Shown: positions 23,800 to 32,966 of the stretch, piece after piece
How the letters are laid out: the number at the start of each line of letters is the position of its first letter
Numbering within the stretch: the first letter of the stretch is position 1
Assembly (NCBI GenBank): GCA_964647545.1
Contig: CAZYHS010000004.1
Span: 1 to 64,000 of the forward strand
Direction: 5' to 3'
Source: CAZYHS01 sp964647545
GTDB lineage: Bacteria; UBA10199; GCA-002796325; 1-14-0-20-49-13
Length of the DNA: 64,000 nt
Notes under the pieces: generated by a model
Told to the model about the DNA's origin: nothing
What the model saw: only the letters and a program-made list of their open reading frames with translations
Databases searched by the model: none
Position numbers and translations under genes: made by a program

Positions 23800-26700
23800 T
23801 TATTTCGCCAGAGGAGAGACGCCGTTGGCGATGTACTTGGCCTCGAAAAGGACTCCGTCGCCGTTCTTATCGCCGTCAACGTCTATGAACACGGGATTCG
23901 CAAAGCCCCACGCAGAAGTTGACATCTCTTCGTCGGTTTCAAGCGAATCGAGGGTCCAGTCTTCGGAAGGTTTACCCATCTTGGTTGGGTCGCTGATCGA
24001 TTTCGTTACGAAGGGAAACAGCGACCGCCATCCTTGAGTCCCCTTGGTACCGGAAACAAAGACCACAACCCACGTATCTTCATCGACCTCCATTTCAAAA
24101 TTGACGGAGGCGTTTATCGTTTCATCGTCCTTTGTCCAGTCGGACAAACTGCCGTCGGCGGTCGTGTAGATTCTGTCGGGCTCATAGTAAAACTTGGGGA
24201 CGTGGTAAGGGGCAAAGAAAGATTTCGGATCGCTTGCGACCCCCTTGAAGGCCGACACGCCGTCGTCGTCTGCAGGCAAAGGCTCGGTATTGGCGTAAAC
24301 CTCTATGGTATCAAACCACGCCCAAGCGGGACTTGTCACATCGACGCGAAATTTGACCTTTTTGCCGCTAACGGTATCTCCGACTCCTGATTTTTTCCCG
24401 TCTTCGCCTACGGCGCTCACTTGAATGAACGGGCCTGCCGACACAACCACCTTGTGCCTATTGACCGCCTTTGCGAACGCATCTTCATCAAACTGGGCAA
24501 AGCTGCCGATTCCGTCCTTGGGGTCCACATCGGAGGCGACGAAATTTCTCGGCGTACCGAGCTGGTCGACGATCTCTCGGTGAGAATCGGAGTCAGCGAC
24601 GCCCGTGACAAGAATGCCCAGATTTAAAAAATTGAACCACTGCGGCAGTCCCGTTTCGCGTAACGCGTTCGAATAAAGCTCGGGGCTAATCGTAAGTTCG
24701 AGAGCCGTAAAATCGGTGATGACAAGATCGCTTTCGCCGAAAGGCATGGGGATCGAACTTGTCAATGAGGTCGGTGCAAGTCTTTGCTGCGACGGCTCGA
24801 CATAGCTCGAAAGAGGAGAAAGCCCTTTGTAGGCCGGAGTCGTTACCCAACTCGACACGATGGCAAGGCTGGTCGGCTGATCGGCAATGTGGTTGACCAT
24901 TCTCACCTTTTCGCCCTCACCGCCGCCGCCGCTCTTGAAATATTCCATTATTTCGCGCGGCGACATGACAAAATCGGGGGAAGGGTCTGCTCTGTCTCGT
25001 GGAGAATAGGTCCAATCGAGAGCGCCGCCGTCAACTTTCGTATCGTCTTTTTCAAGCGGGAAAAAAATCATGTGCCCGTAATGATTGGGGCTGACTTCGT
25101 CGCCGATCTGAGTGGCCAAAGCTCCGGAGGGTATCAATCCGCCCTTCACAAGCTTTTCGACCACAGGGGCGTAGTCGGTGAGCCAATCGTGGTCGCTGGA
25201 CTGTAAAACGTCCATCCCTTCGCCTGCCGAAGCCAGAACTCTGCGTTCGAGCGTGAGCGCGCTATCGGGCGATACGATCGAATGCAAATGGAAATCTCCC
25301 GATATCCATCCCGGAGTTTTAACCACTTTTTTCAAAACCACGTCCGACACCGTGACCTTGCCGCCGTTTGTCACAACGATCTCTTTGACGACCCGCGAAT
25401 ATTCGACTCCGCGCGTAAAGACGAGAACGTAGCGCCCGGGCTCTAGCCTAAAGCTCTTTTGCTCTTCCACACCAAACGTCCCTTTGGAGTTCACATATTT
25501 CACATCGACAACGCCCCAAGGGCGCTCGAATAGCCATGTATCTTCGAACTTGCCGGCCCCGTGAGTTGTGGCCAAAGCAGCGCCGGCGTGCGAATCGGGG
25601 CTGGGGTCAAAACCTACGATGGTCATGCGCGCCGGAACTCGGCGACCTTTTTCATCGACGACCCCTCCGTCAAGCTCCACGATTCCGCTACCGCCAAGAA
25701 CGCATTTGATTCCGCTTTTTGAAATGATCTTAATATCGACTTCTTTTGGAGAGCATGTCCCTGCGACATCTGTACCTTCGACATGGTAGCCCGTCTTATC
25801 GACGAATATTTTATATTTTCCGGTTCCAAAGGCGCGCGCGAAATCGTCGGCGCCGGTTGAAAGTTCGCCCGAAAATTTTCCGTCGGCTCCGGTACGGTAG
25901 GTAATGACCGTCGTACTGTTCTCGTTCTGCACCACGACAGTCGCGTCTTTAACAGGAGAACCGGTCGCGTCAACGACCTCTCCCGATACTGTTCGTGTGG
26001 GAATATCCATCAACTTCATTCCGGCGTCGAAAACGCTTCCGGCATTTCCGTCTCCGACGACAAAAAATTCTGTGACCGTTCTGCTGCCGCCGGCCGGAAT
26101 GGTAAAATTTACCTTCATGTCGTTGGGCCCGCCTAAAGGAAGCGCCCTTAAGAATTCGTCTCCGAACAAAATTCCCGTAACTCCCGAATAGGTCAGCGAA
26201 GTCGAGATGAGGCGTTTTGATTTTGCGGCGGAGGCTTTTCCTCCGGCCAGCATTTTTTGTGCGTCTATCGCGTCGGCCGACCCCTCTTCGGCAAACGCCC
26301 GCACGTCATAAAAATATCCATAGGAGACATCTACTCCGTCGAACGGGACATAGATGACAGCCGGAGCGTCGCCGGCGATCTGAGCTGTCGGAGGCGGAGT
26401 AAATCCGAGCCCCGACAACAAAGTGTGCACCTGCCCGCTTCCGTTTACAAAACGTCCAACCGGCATCTTTGCGTCCTGTCCACCGCGATTTTCATAGGTC
26501 GTTTCGATCTTTATATAATTTGCGTTAGGTTCAAGAGTGTAGGTCGTGACGACTTCGGGATTTATTCCCCGCAAGTCCTCATAAATGCGGAAAGGATCGT
26601 TTACGTCATCGTAACGCGGCGAAAAATACATCGTCTGACCGGTCAGCGCTTTGACTACCGGCGCGACAAAATCGAGATCGAGATAATCAAGCGCGTCTAT

Positions 26701-27126
26701 CGTGCCGTAAGCCTTTAGCACCTTGGCAGAACCGTTCGAGCCGTCGCTCACAACTTCAAAATCTTGATAGTTGACCGTCCATTCGATATTGACCAACGGG
26801 CACATTCTGCCGAAATTATCCTGACCTAAACCGTCGGGCCTAACGATATCGGCGTCGATTATTCCTCCGCCGAAAGGACAAGAATTTGCCAGCTTGCCTT
26901 TGTTTTGAATGATAACGCTGATTTGATTATTGGAGAGTTTGAAATCTCCGAGCCGCCCTTGAGCTAAAGGGCCCTGCATTAACTGCGACGGATCGGTAAT
27001 CGAAAAAGCATTTACTCCGACAGGTACACCTGTGGAACCGATCATCTCCTCCGTTCGGGAGCTGCAACCGGCGACAAGCGCGGCCGAAAAAAGAAGAGTC
27101 GCAAATATTTTGTAGCAGTTCCGCAT
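23800..27126 (-). CDS. Large lipoprotein with CehA/McbA-type PHP metallohydrolase domain
   Basis: 1,108 aa. A lipobox (LVAGC, Cys21) follows the signal segment. The first ~370 residues are beta-rich, without a family I recognise. Residues ~375-460 look like a carboxypeptidase-regulatory-like Ig fold ('GEVVDATGSPVKDATVVVQ'). From ~605 a PHP-type metallohydrolase begins ('GDFHLHSIVSPDS'), with 'QSSDHDWLTDYAPVV' and later 'GVADSDSHREIVDQLG' supplying His/Asp metal ligands. A short 'DVDGDKNGDGV' Ca-loop-like tail closes the protein. CehA/McbA relatives hydrolyse carbamate or amide compounds; the true substrate here is unknown. Confidence 0.8.
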   Translation of the reverse strand: MRNCYKIFATLLFSAALVAGCSSRTEEMIGSTGVPVGVNAFSITDPSQLMQGPLAQGRLGDFKLSNNQISVIIQNKGKLANSCPFGGGIIDADIVRPDGLGQDNFGRMCPLVNIEWTVNYQDFEVVSDGSNGSAKVLKAYGTIDALDYLDLDFVAPVVKALTGQTMYFSPRYDDVNDPFRIYEDLRGINPEVVTTYTLEPNANYIKIETTYENRGGQDAKMPVGRFVNGSGQVHTLLSGLGFTPPPTAQIAGDAPAVIYVPFDGVDVSYGYFYDVRAFAEEGSADAIDAQKMLAGGKASAAKSKRLISTSLTYSGVTGILFGDEFLRALPLGGPNDMKVNFTIPAGGSRTVTEFFVVGDGNAGSVFDAGMKLMDIPTRTVSGEVVDATGSPVKDATVVVQNENSTTVITYRTGADGKFSGELSTGADDFARAFGTGKYKIFVDKTGYHVEGTDVAGTCSPKEVDIKIISKSGIKCVLGGSGIVELDGGVVDEKGRRVPARMTIVGFDPSPDSHAGAALATTHGAGKFEDTWLFERPWGVVDVKYVNSKGTFGVEEQKSFRLEPGRYVLVFTRGVEYSRVVKEIVVTNGGKVTVSDVVLKKVVKTPGWISGDFHLHSIVSPDSALTLERRVLASAGEGMDVLQSSDHDWLTDYAPVVEKLVKGGLIPSGALATQIGDEVSPNHYGHMIFFPLEKDDTKVDGGALDWTYSPRDRADPSPDFVMSPREIMEYFKSGGGGEGEKVRMVNHIADQPTSLAIVSSWVTTPAYKGLSPLSSYVEPSQQRLAPTSLTSSIPMPFGESDLVITDFTALELTISPELYSNALRETGLPQWFNFLNLGILVTGVADSDSHREIVDQLGTPRNFVASDVDPKDGIGSFAQFDEDAFAKAVNRHKVVVSAGPFIQVSAVGEDGKKSGVGDTVSGKKVKFRVDVTSPAWAWFDTIEVYANTEPLPADDDGVSAFKGVASDPKSFFAPYHVPKFYYEPDRIYTTADGSLSDWTKDDETINASVNFEMEVDEDTWVVVFVSGTKGTQGWRSLFPFVTKSISDPTKMGKPSEDWTLDSLETDEEMSTSAWGFANPVFIDVDGDKNGDGVLFEAKYIANGVSPLAK

Positions 27127-27254
27127 AGTTGCTTATTTATCGACCACCCTTAACAAATGTTGCTAGAAATCATATACGCCGCGCGTCGAACTTATGACGC
27201 AACGCTATCCACTTGATTTTTAAGCTTTTTTTAATAGGCCATGCGACTTGGGGC

Positions 27255-27282
27255 TTGCCATTTTAGTTTTGCGTGCTATAGA
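27255..27282 (+). promoter_or_regulatory. Predicted promoter of ald
   Basis: TTGCCA (27255-27260) and TATAGA (27277-27282) are 16 bp apart, about 45 bp upstream of the ald ribosome site. Confidence 0.45.
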
Positions 27283-27332
27283 CCGCCGTCCGTTGTCGTT
27301 AGCCAGTTTCAGGGCAATCATTGGAGGCTTTT

Positions 27333-28427
27333 ATGATAGTCGGCATTCCGAAAGAGATAAAAGACGGCGAAACAAGAGTTGCGATAACTCCGGCAGGCGT
27401 TTCAACGATCATCAGAGAAGGCCACACGGTCCTCATCGAAAAAGGAGCGGGCCTTGCCAGCGGATTTGCCGATCGCGTCTATCGCGACGCCGGCGCGACC
27501 ATTCTTCCTCAGGCCGCCAAAATATGGAAAATGGCCGGACTCATCGCCAAGGTCAAAGAGCCTCAGCCGAGCGAATTCAAATTTTTCAAACAAGACCTTA
27601 TCCTTCTGACATTTCTTCACCTTGCAAGCGTGCCGCAACTTGCACGTGCGCTTTGCAAAAAACAGGTCACGTCGATCGGTTATGAAACGGTCGAAAATTC
27701 CGAAGGAAGACTCCCCATCCTTGTTCCGATGAGCGAAGTGGCCGGACGCGTCGCAGGTCTTATCGGCGCAAGACTGTTGCACCGCGGGCCTTGGGACGGA
27801 AAGGGTCTGTTGCTTGGAGGAGTGTCGGGCACAAAGAAAGGCGTTGTGACGGTCGTCGGCGGCGGCGTAGCCGGAGCTCAAGCTGCAGAGGTCGCAACGG
27901 CCCTTGGCGCCGAAGTCATCGTTCTCGATGTTAAAGAGAGCAGACTGCAAAGGCTTCAAGAACATTTCCGCGGGCGGGCGCAGGTTCTTATGTCGACATC
28001 AGACAGCATAGCGGCCGCGGTCAAAAAATCGGACTTGGTCATCGGCGCCATACTTGTTGCGGGAGACAAAGCTCCAAAGGTCATTACCAAAAAGATGCTG
28101 CAGACAATGTCGCCGGGCTCTGTCATCGTTGACCTCGCAATCGATCAGGGGGGTTGCGTCGAAACTGCGCACCCGACAACGCACAAACATCCTACATTCG
28201 TAAAATACGGCATTATTCATTATTGCGTGCCGAACATTCCGTCGCTCACTCCGCAAACCTCGACCGAAGCGCTAACGGCGAAGACTCTTCCTTATTTGTT
28301 AAAGGTCGCCACAAAGGGCGTTGACGCCGCTTGCGCCGAAGATCCGTTGCTTATGCACGGCCTCCAGATCAAAAACGGCAAAGTGGTCCATCCGGTCGTT
28401 GCGAAATTATTCAAGAGTCTCTCGTAA
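27333..28427 (+). CDS. ald: Alanine dehydrogenase
   Basis: 364 aa, normal length. The N-terminus 'MIVGIPKEIKDGETRVAITPAG' (shown only as a landmark), 'VKEPQPSEFKFF', the nucleotide-binding 'VVGGGVAGAQAAEVATALGA' and 'VDLAIDQGGCVETAHPTTH' are typical of Ald. It interconverts alanine and pyruvate with NAD. The ATG at 27333 is chosen because GGAGG lies 5 bases upstream. The 3' end overlaps the convergent coaX gene by 17 bp. Confidence 0.95.
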   Translation: MIVGIPKEIKDGETRVAITPAGVSTIIREGHTVLIEKGAGLASGFADRVYRDAGATILPQAAKIWKMAGLIAKVKEPQPSEFKFFKQDLILLTFLHLASVPQLARALCKKQVTSIGYETVENSEGRLPILVPMSEVAGRVAGLIGARLLHRGPWDGKGLLLGGVSGTKKGVVTVVGGGVAGAQAAEVATALGAEVIVLDVKESRLQRLQEHFRGRAQVLMSTSDSIAAAVKKSDLVIGAILVAGDKAPKVITKKMLQTMSPGSVIVDLAIDQGGCVETAHPTTHKHPTFVKYGIIHYCVPNIPSLTPQTSTEALTAKTLPYLLKVATKGVDAACAEDPLLMHGLQIKNGKVVHPVVAKLFKSLS

Positions 28428-29205
28428 GACCTCTCTCGCGATAGATAAGATTTAAACCTTCAAGGGTCAGATCGGTTTCAACACAGTCGAAAATCTCGCA
28501 GCCTTGCGATATCAGCGGGGCGAACCCGCCGGTCGCTATCACCACGGGTTTTTCCCCCATCGCTTTGGCCGTCTGCGCGACAAGCCTCTCCACAAGACCG
28601 ATGTAGCCTTGATAAATTCCGACCTGCATCGATTCGACCGTGCTTCTGGTAATGAATCTGCCAGTCTTTACAATTTCGATCTCGGGGAGTTTTGAAGCAT
28701 ACTTTGATAACGCGTTTAGCGAAATCCAAATTCCGGGGGCGATCGCCCCGCCCGAAAAAACTCCTTTTGATGTGACGATATCGAGAGTTGTCGCAGTCCC
28801 CATATCGACGACGATCGCCGCGCGTTTAAATCGATTCCACGCAGCGACGGCGTTAACAAGCCTATCGGAGCCGATTTCGTTTGGGTGTTTATGATCGATC
28901 TTTATGCCGGCATTTTCGTGATCGACAAAAAGAGGTTCGATCTCCATTGAAAAGCGGACGACCTTTTTTATCGAAGCGTCTCCTTCGGGGACAACGCTTG
29001 AAATAACAATGCCGTCGAGGTCGTGCTTAAGCGGAGATTTTTTTCTGAGCTTAGGCCCGAGACCTTCCCGAGCATTCACGTCGAACGTGACTCCGGCGGC
29101 GATGGGATCTTTCTCCGTTAGTGCGTGCCATTTTTTTATCAGCTTTGCTCCGTCATAAAGTCCGAAGGTGGTGCTGGTATTTCCGATGTCTGCGGCAAGT
29201 AACAT
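28411..29205 (-). CDS. coaX: Type III pantothenate kinase
   Basis: 264 aa. CoaX motifs are present: 'LLAADIGNTSTTFGLYDG' (phosphate 1), 'NEIGSDRLVNAVAAW' and 'AIVVDMGTATTLDIV' (phosphate 2), and 'GGAIAPGIWISLNAL'. It phosphorylates pantothenate, the first step to coenzyme A; type III enzymes are not feedback-inhibited by CoA. It is divergent from the coaC gene with 70 bp between the starts. It overlaps ald by 17 bp at its 3' end. Confidence 0.95.
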   Translation of the reverse strand: MLLAADIGNTSTTFGLYDGAKLIKKWHALTEKDPIAAGVTFDVNAREGLGPKLRKKSPLKHDLDGIVISSVVPEGDASIKKVVRFSMEIEPLFVDHENAGIKIDHKHPNEIGSDRLVNAVAAWNRFKRAAIVVDMGTATTLDIVTSKGVFSGGAIAPGIWISLNALSKYASKLPEIEIVKTGRFITRSTVESMQVGIYQGYIGLVERLVAQTAKAMGEKPVVIATGGFAPLISQGCEIFDCVETDLTLEGLNLIYRERGLTRDS

Positions 29206-29275
29206 AGGTGGTGAAAATTACAGATTTCAAAGCAGCTTGACAAGACCAATTATTGCCTCTAGTGCAGGAGCCCAT

Positions 29276-29878
29276 ATGAAAAACAACCTATACAACAAGA
29301 ACATCGTAGTCGGAATTACCGGAGGCATCGCGGCCTACAAGACCTGCGAACTGGTGAGAGCTCTCGTCAAAGAAGGCGCAAGCGTCCACGTCATTTTAAC
29401 GCAAGCCGCGCAGAATTTTGTGACGCCTCTAACGCTGCAAACTCTTTCGAAGCATCCCGTGCATCTTGACATGTTCACGCCGCTCCCCGTCAAAGGTCAC
29501 GTGCGCACCGAAGACAAAGGACACAGACTGCAAACAAAGGATCCGCAGCATCAAATTCAAACAACGAATCACGTCTCTCTCGCCGACATGGCCGACATCA
29601 TGGTCGTGGCTCCGGCCAGCGCAAATATTCTTGCCAAGGTCGCGCACGGAATCTGCGACGATCTTTTATCGACGACAATTTGCGCAACTCGCGCAAAGAT
29701 CGTTTTCGCCCCGTCGATGAACGTGAACATGTGGGAAAATAAGATCACTCAAGAAAACATCTCGAAGCTCAAAAAGTCCGGCTATAAATTTGTCGATCCG
29801 GAAGAAGGCGAACTCGCCTGCGGATACAGCGGCGTCGGGCGCATGGCCGACATCGAAGAGATAATAAAGGCTCTTTAA
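29276..29878 (+). CDS. coaC: Phosphopantothenoylcysteine decarboxylase-type flavoprotein (CoaC domain only)
   Basis: 200 aa. It matches the N-terminal half of Dfp/CoaBC: 'NIVVGITGGIAAYKTCELVRAL', 'ADIMVVAPASANILAKVAHGI', 'FAPSMNVNMWEN' and the active-site Cys in 'GELACGYSGVGRM'. The CoaB ligase half is absent here. A ~25-residue polar stretch (residues ~66-93, rich in K/Q/T/H) is inserted before the conserved His region ('NHVSLADMAD') where relatives are short. The ATG at 29276 follows CAGGAG. It overlaps the convergent pfk stop by 4 bp. Confidence 0.88.
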   Translation: MKNNLYNKNIVVGITGGIAAYKTCELVRALVKEGASVHVILTQAAQNFVTPLTLQTLSKHPVHLDMFTPLPVKGHVRTEDKGHRLQTKDPQHQIQTTNHVSLADMADIMVVAPASANILAKVAHGICDDLLSTTICATRAKIVFAPSMNVNMWENKITQENISKLKKSGYKFVDPEEGELACGYSGVGRMADIEEIIKAL

Positions 29879-30915
29879 TACTGAAAAGCCTTCGTGAGTT
29901 CGTAGAACTTTCTGTCGAGAGGTCGCGCGCTTTTTGCAACAACCGCGATCGGCAATCTGACAATTTTGTCGCCTTGCAGGGCGACCATTTTTCCGTAGTC
30001 GCCATTGACGACGCAGTTCATCGCCTCGACTCCGAAACGGGTCGCTAAAACTCTATCGTGGGCTGTCGGGCTTCCACCGCGCTGAATGTGCCCCAGCACG
30101 GTAACTCGAGTTTCATAACCTGTCTTGGCCTCGATCTGTTCGGCAAGGAACTGGCCTATTCCGCCAAAGCGGGCATGACCGAACTGGTCGATATTTTTGG
30201 ACGCAAGTATCGGCTTGGACGTTTTTCCGCTTTTTAGACGAGCCCCTTCGGCGGCAACAACTATCGAAAAGAATTTACCGGCGTCGTGCCTTCTGCGTAT
30301 CGCTTCGCAAACTTCCTCGATCGTAAAAGGATGTTCGGGGACAAGCACCACGTCGGCGCCTCCCGCTAAACCCGAATAGGCGGCTATCCAGCCGGCGTCA
30401 CGCCCCATAACTTCGACCACGACGACACGATTGTGAGATTCGGCGGTCGTGTGAATTCTGTCCACCGCCTCGGTGGCGATGGAGACCGCGGTGTCGAACC
30501 CGAAAGTAAAATCGGTTCCCGGAAGGTCGTTATCGATCGTTTTTGGAATGCCGATGACCTTCACACCTTTTTTTGCAAGTTTGTTCGCGACCCCTAAAGT
30601 ATCCTGTCCGCCGATTGCGATTATCACGTCGAGCCCCATCTTTTTGATGTTGCGCAATGCCGTGTTGGCCGACGAACTATCTTTGAACAGATTTGTGCGA
30701 CTGGTGCCGATGATGGTGCCGCCGCGATAGAGTAGCCCCGCTACGGTTTTGCGATCGAGATAGACGGTTTCGCAAGTTAGCAACCCCTGCCAGCCGTTCT
30801 TAATTCCGATGACATTGTCGCCGAAATGATTCGCTCTCCAAACGATTGCGCGTATGACCGCGTTAAGTCCCGGACAATCTCCGCCGCCGGTTAAAATGCC
30901 GATGCGTTTGTTCAT
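29875..30915 (-). CDS. pfp: 6-phosphofructokinase, probably pyrophosphate-dependent
   Basis: 346 aa. PFK motifs: 'LTGGGDCPGLNAVIRAIV', 'GGQDTLGVANKLAKKG', 'PKTIDNDLPGTD', 'VVEVMGRDAGWIAAYSGLA' and 'RVTVLGHIQRGGSPTAHDR'. At the two positions that separate phosphoryl donors, D105 (Gly in ATP enzymes) and K125 (Gly in 'PGTIDND' of ATP enzymes) both point to pyrophosphate. It would allow reversible glycolytic flux. The ATG at 30915 is preceded by GGGAG; an upstream in-frame start has no such support. Confidence 0.9.
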   Translation of the reverse strand: MNKRIGILTGGGDCPGLNAVIRAIVWRANHFGDNVIGIKNGWQGLLTCETVYLDRKTVAGLLYRGGTIIGTSRTNLFKDSSSANTALRNIKKMGLDVIIAIGGQDTLGVANKLAKKGVKVIGIPKTIDNDLPGTDFTFGFDTAVSIATEAVDRIHTTAESHNRVVVVEVMGRDAGWIAAYSGLAGGADVVLVPEHPFTIEEVCEAIRRRHDAGKFFSIVVAAEGARLKSGKTSKPILASKNIDQFGHARFGGIGQFLAEQIEAKTGYETRVTVLGHIQRGGSPTAHDRVLATRFGVEAMNCVVNGDYGKMVALQGDKIVRLPIAVVAKSARPLDRKFYELTKAFQY

Positions 30916-31028
30916 ATCGATGGCTCCCTTGTTTGGAAAAACTTTATAGCGGCGTGGCGGCCTCAAAGGCAAGAAAAAGAATTCCGGCGGGCGATGAGGC
31001 TAAGATGTCGAGGAAACTTAGGCGTTCG

Positions 31029-32837
31029 TCATTGATAGAGCACGAAAAATTCACGTTCGATCTTTTCGGTGACGCCGCTTTCGGGGTCGGTTGCGGTAAC
31101 GATCGCGTCAAGAGAAACAACTCCTCTAGCAACGCCATTGGCCAGCTGTACGCTGCCGTAACGAATCGGCGGGTTTAAGATTCTGTCAAAACCGGCGCCC
31201 CGCATGAGCCCCGACAATTCGACGGCGTTCGAATCTTTCAGCGAAAATTCCACGCGACAGTCAAGACACTCTTCCGATTTCACGATATCGCCGGCCGCAG
31301 CCGCGACCTTGGAGACCTTGTAAAATTCGGACGCAATGAGCACGCGCCCTTCCCTAGGCAAATTCTCTGTTACGACCTTTCCGACAAGTTTTTGTTCAGC
31401 AGAGGTTACCCACGCGCGACGGTCGTAAATAAAGAAGATCTTTTCCGGCAACGCATGCAAGTGACTTACGGCTTCGGCGTCGGGAGCAAGACGAACCTTT
31501 GCGACTTCGGCAGCGCATCCGAAACTTTCAACACCAATGCGGCAGGCAACGACTACGCCGCTGCAAAGATCGACGCTCGTTTTGATGTCTAGTCCGCCTT
31601 CGTTCGAAAGAACGATCGCAAATCTGTCGTCCACAATTTTGACATTATTAATTTCTCCGCGAACGACTTTTGAAAACTCGCCTGCACACTCGGCCTCTGC
31701 CTCTACCGCAGGTGCGACAACAGGGCTTTCAGGCACGCCTCTCTCTTCCGGCTCGATCTGAATTCTCTGTGCCGCCAGACGGCTTTCCGAGATCGTCGAA
31801 TCCTCGACTTTTAGAGTTCCGTCTCTTTCGGAATCGGTCGAAGCGGTCGTTCTTGTCGGAACCTCTGCAACGGTTGTCGTAGAGCCTGTAGCCGTGCGGA
31901 TCTTTGTGTCGGCAAGAGTTTCGCGCGAGGCGATAGCGGATGAATCTCTGGTCAACCCTCCCGCGACATAGACAGGGACCGTAACGACAGGCTGCGAAGT
32001 CTGCGCTGTTAACTGCGCCGCCTGACCGGCAGACGTTAAAGATTCTCTCGCCTCGGATTGAATTAAATTCTGCGCGCCCGAAATCTGGGCTCGAGATGAA
32101 GTCTGGGCCGACGGCACCATGACGACGCCGGAAGTTTGAGGCTCGGCCTCGACAGAAGTTTCTTCCTTATCTTCGATCGCTACTTTCGAAAGCGAAAAGG
32201 CGTCGTTCTTTGCCGGCGTCTGTTTTACGGTGGAGACTTCGGCCTTCTGTTCCGCTTTTTTAGCGTTCGCGCCATTTGACACAACGCTCTCTTTCACCTG
32301 AGACGGAGCTACGCTCACTCCACTGATAGAAACGCTCTGACCAAGGCCGACAGCAGGCTTTACAGACGACGGCTCTTTTGCATCCTGTGAAGGAGGCAAG
32401 ATTTCAGAAGCCGTAATTTGCAGCGATAAAGCGTCACGCCCGCCGGAAGCCTTCGCAACTTTTTCCTCCGTCGCAACTTCCACTTTAGAATCGATCGAAC
32501 AATCTTCTCCATCGGCACACACGTGCGAACCCGCGACTTTTTGTGCAGCTTGATCTACTTTCGAGAGAGTGACCTGCTCATCTTGGCTCTTATCGAGCCT
32601 CTGCCGTTCGGGTCTGCCGAGCACGTAATCGCGAACCGCGGCAATAACTCCGGCCACAGAGTCAACCGCTGAACCGATAAAACGTTCGATGAAATTCTTT
32701 TTAACTTCGACTTGTTCGATTTTTTGAGACTGTTTGATATTTCCGGAATTTTGAGCCGCCGCATAGAGCGTGCCGCTGGTAAGAACGAAGATCAAAACTA
32801 ACGCGGTAAAAAATGAAAAAAATGGTCCGGTTCTCAT
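31029..32837 (-). CDS. Exported low-complexity protein of unknown function
   Basis: 602 aa with an N-terminal signal segment ('FSFFTALVLIFVLTSGTLYA'). A short part (~35-75) is amphipathic ('FIERFIGSAVDSVAGVIAAVRDYVLG'). Residues ~80-380 are low-complexity, rich in S/T/A/Q/V/E, probably unfolded. The last ~210 residues look folded and hold six cysteines, among them 'DLCSGVVVACRIG', 'SFGC' and 'SEECLDCRVEFSL', so disulfides are likely in the periplasm. The C-terminal 'EKIEREFFVLYQ' is beta-like. I do not recognise a family. The ATG at 32837 follows GGGAG. Confidence 0.7.
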   Translation of the reverse strand: MRTGPFFSFFTALVLIFVLTSGTLYAAAQNSGNIKQSQKIEQVEVKKNFIERFIGSAVDSVAGVIAAVRDYVLGRPERQRLDKSQDEQVTLSKVDQAAQKVAGSHVCADGEDCSIDSKVEVATEEKVAKASGGRDALSLQITASEILPPSQDAKEPSSVKPAVGLGQSVSISGVSVAPSQVKESVVSNGANAKKAEQKAEVSTVKQTPAKNDAFSLSKVAIEDKEETSVEAEPQTSGVVMVPSAQTSSRAQISGAQNLIQSEARESLTSAGQAAQLTAQTSQPVVTVPVYVAGGLTRDSSAIASRETLADTKIRTATGSTTTVAEVPTRTTASTDSERDGTLKVEDSTISESRLAAQRIQIEPEERGVPESPVVAPAVEAEAECAGEFSKVVRGEINNVKIVDDRFAIVLSNEGGLDIKTSVDLCSGVVVACRIGVESFGCAAEVAKVRLAPDAEAVSHLHALPEKIFFIYDRRAWVTSAEQKLVGKVVTENLPREGRVLIASEFYKVSKVAAAAGDIVKSEECLDCRVEFSLKDSNAVELSGLMRGAGFDRILNPPIRYGSVQLANGVARGVVSLDAIVTATDPESGVTEKIEREFFVLYQ

Positions 32838-32966
32838 AACAGCTCCCTTCCCATGTAAATAGAGCAAGAAGCGTGCCACGGCAAAACGATTATATCACCT
32901 TGATATAATTAGCTTTTTTATTTGTTAAAGGTCGTGCTGCGGGTAAATTTTCACCCCTTGCGACGC

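Noticed and set aside
27397..27965. Minus-strand frame of ~187 codons opposite ald
   Set aside because: Antisense to a clearly recognised alanine dehydrogenase; no motif or ribosome site.
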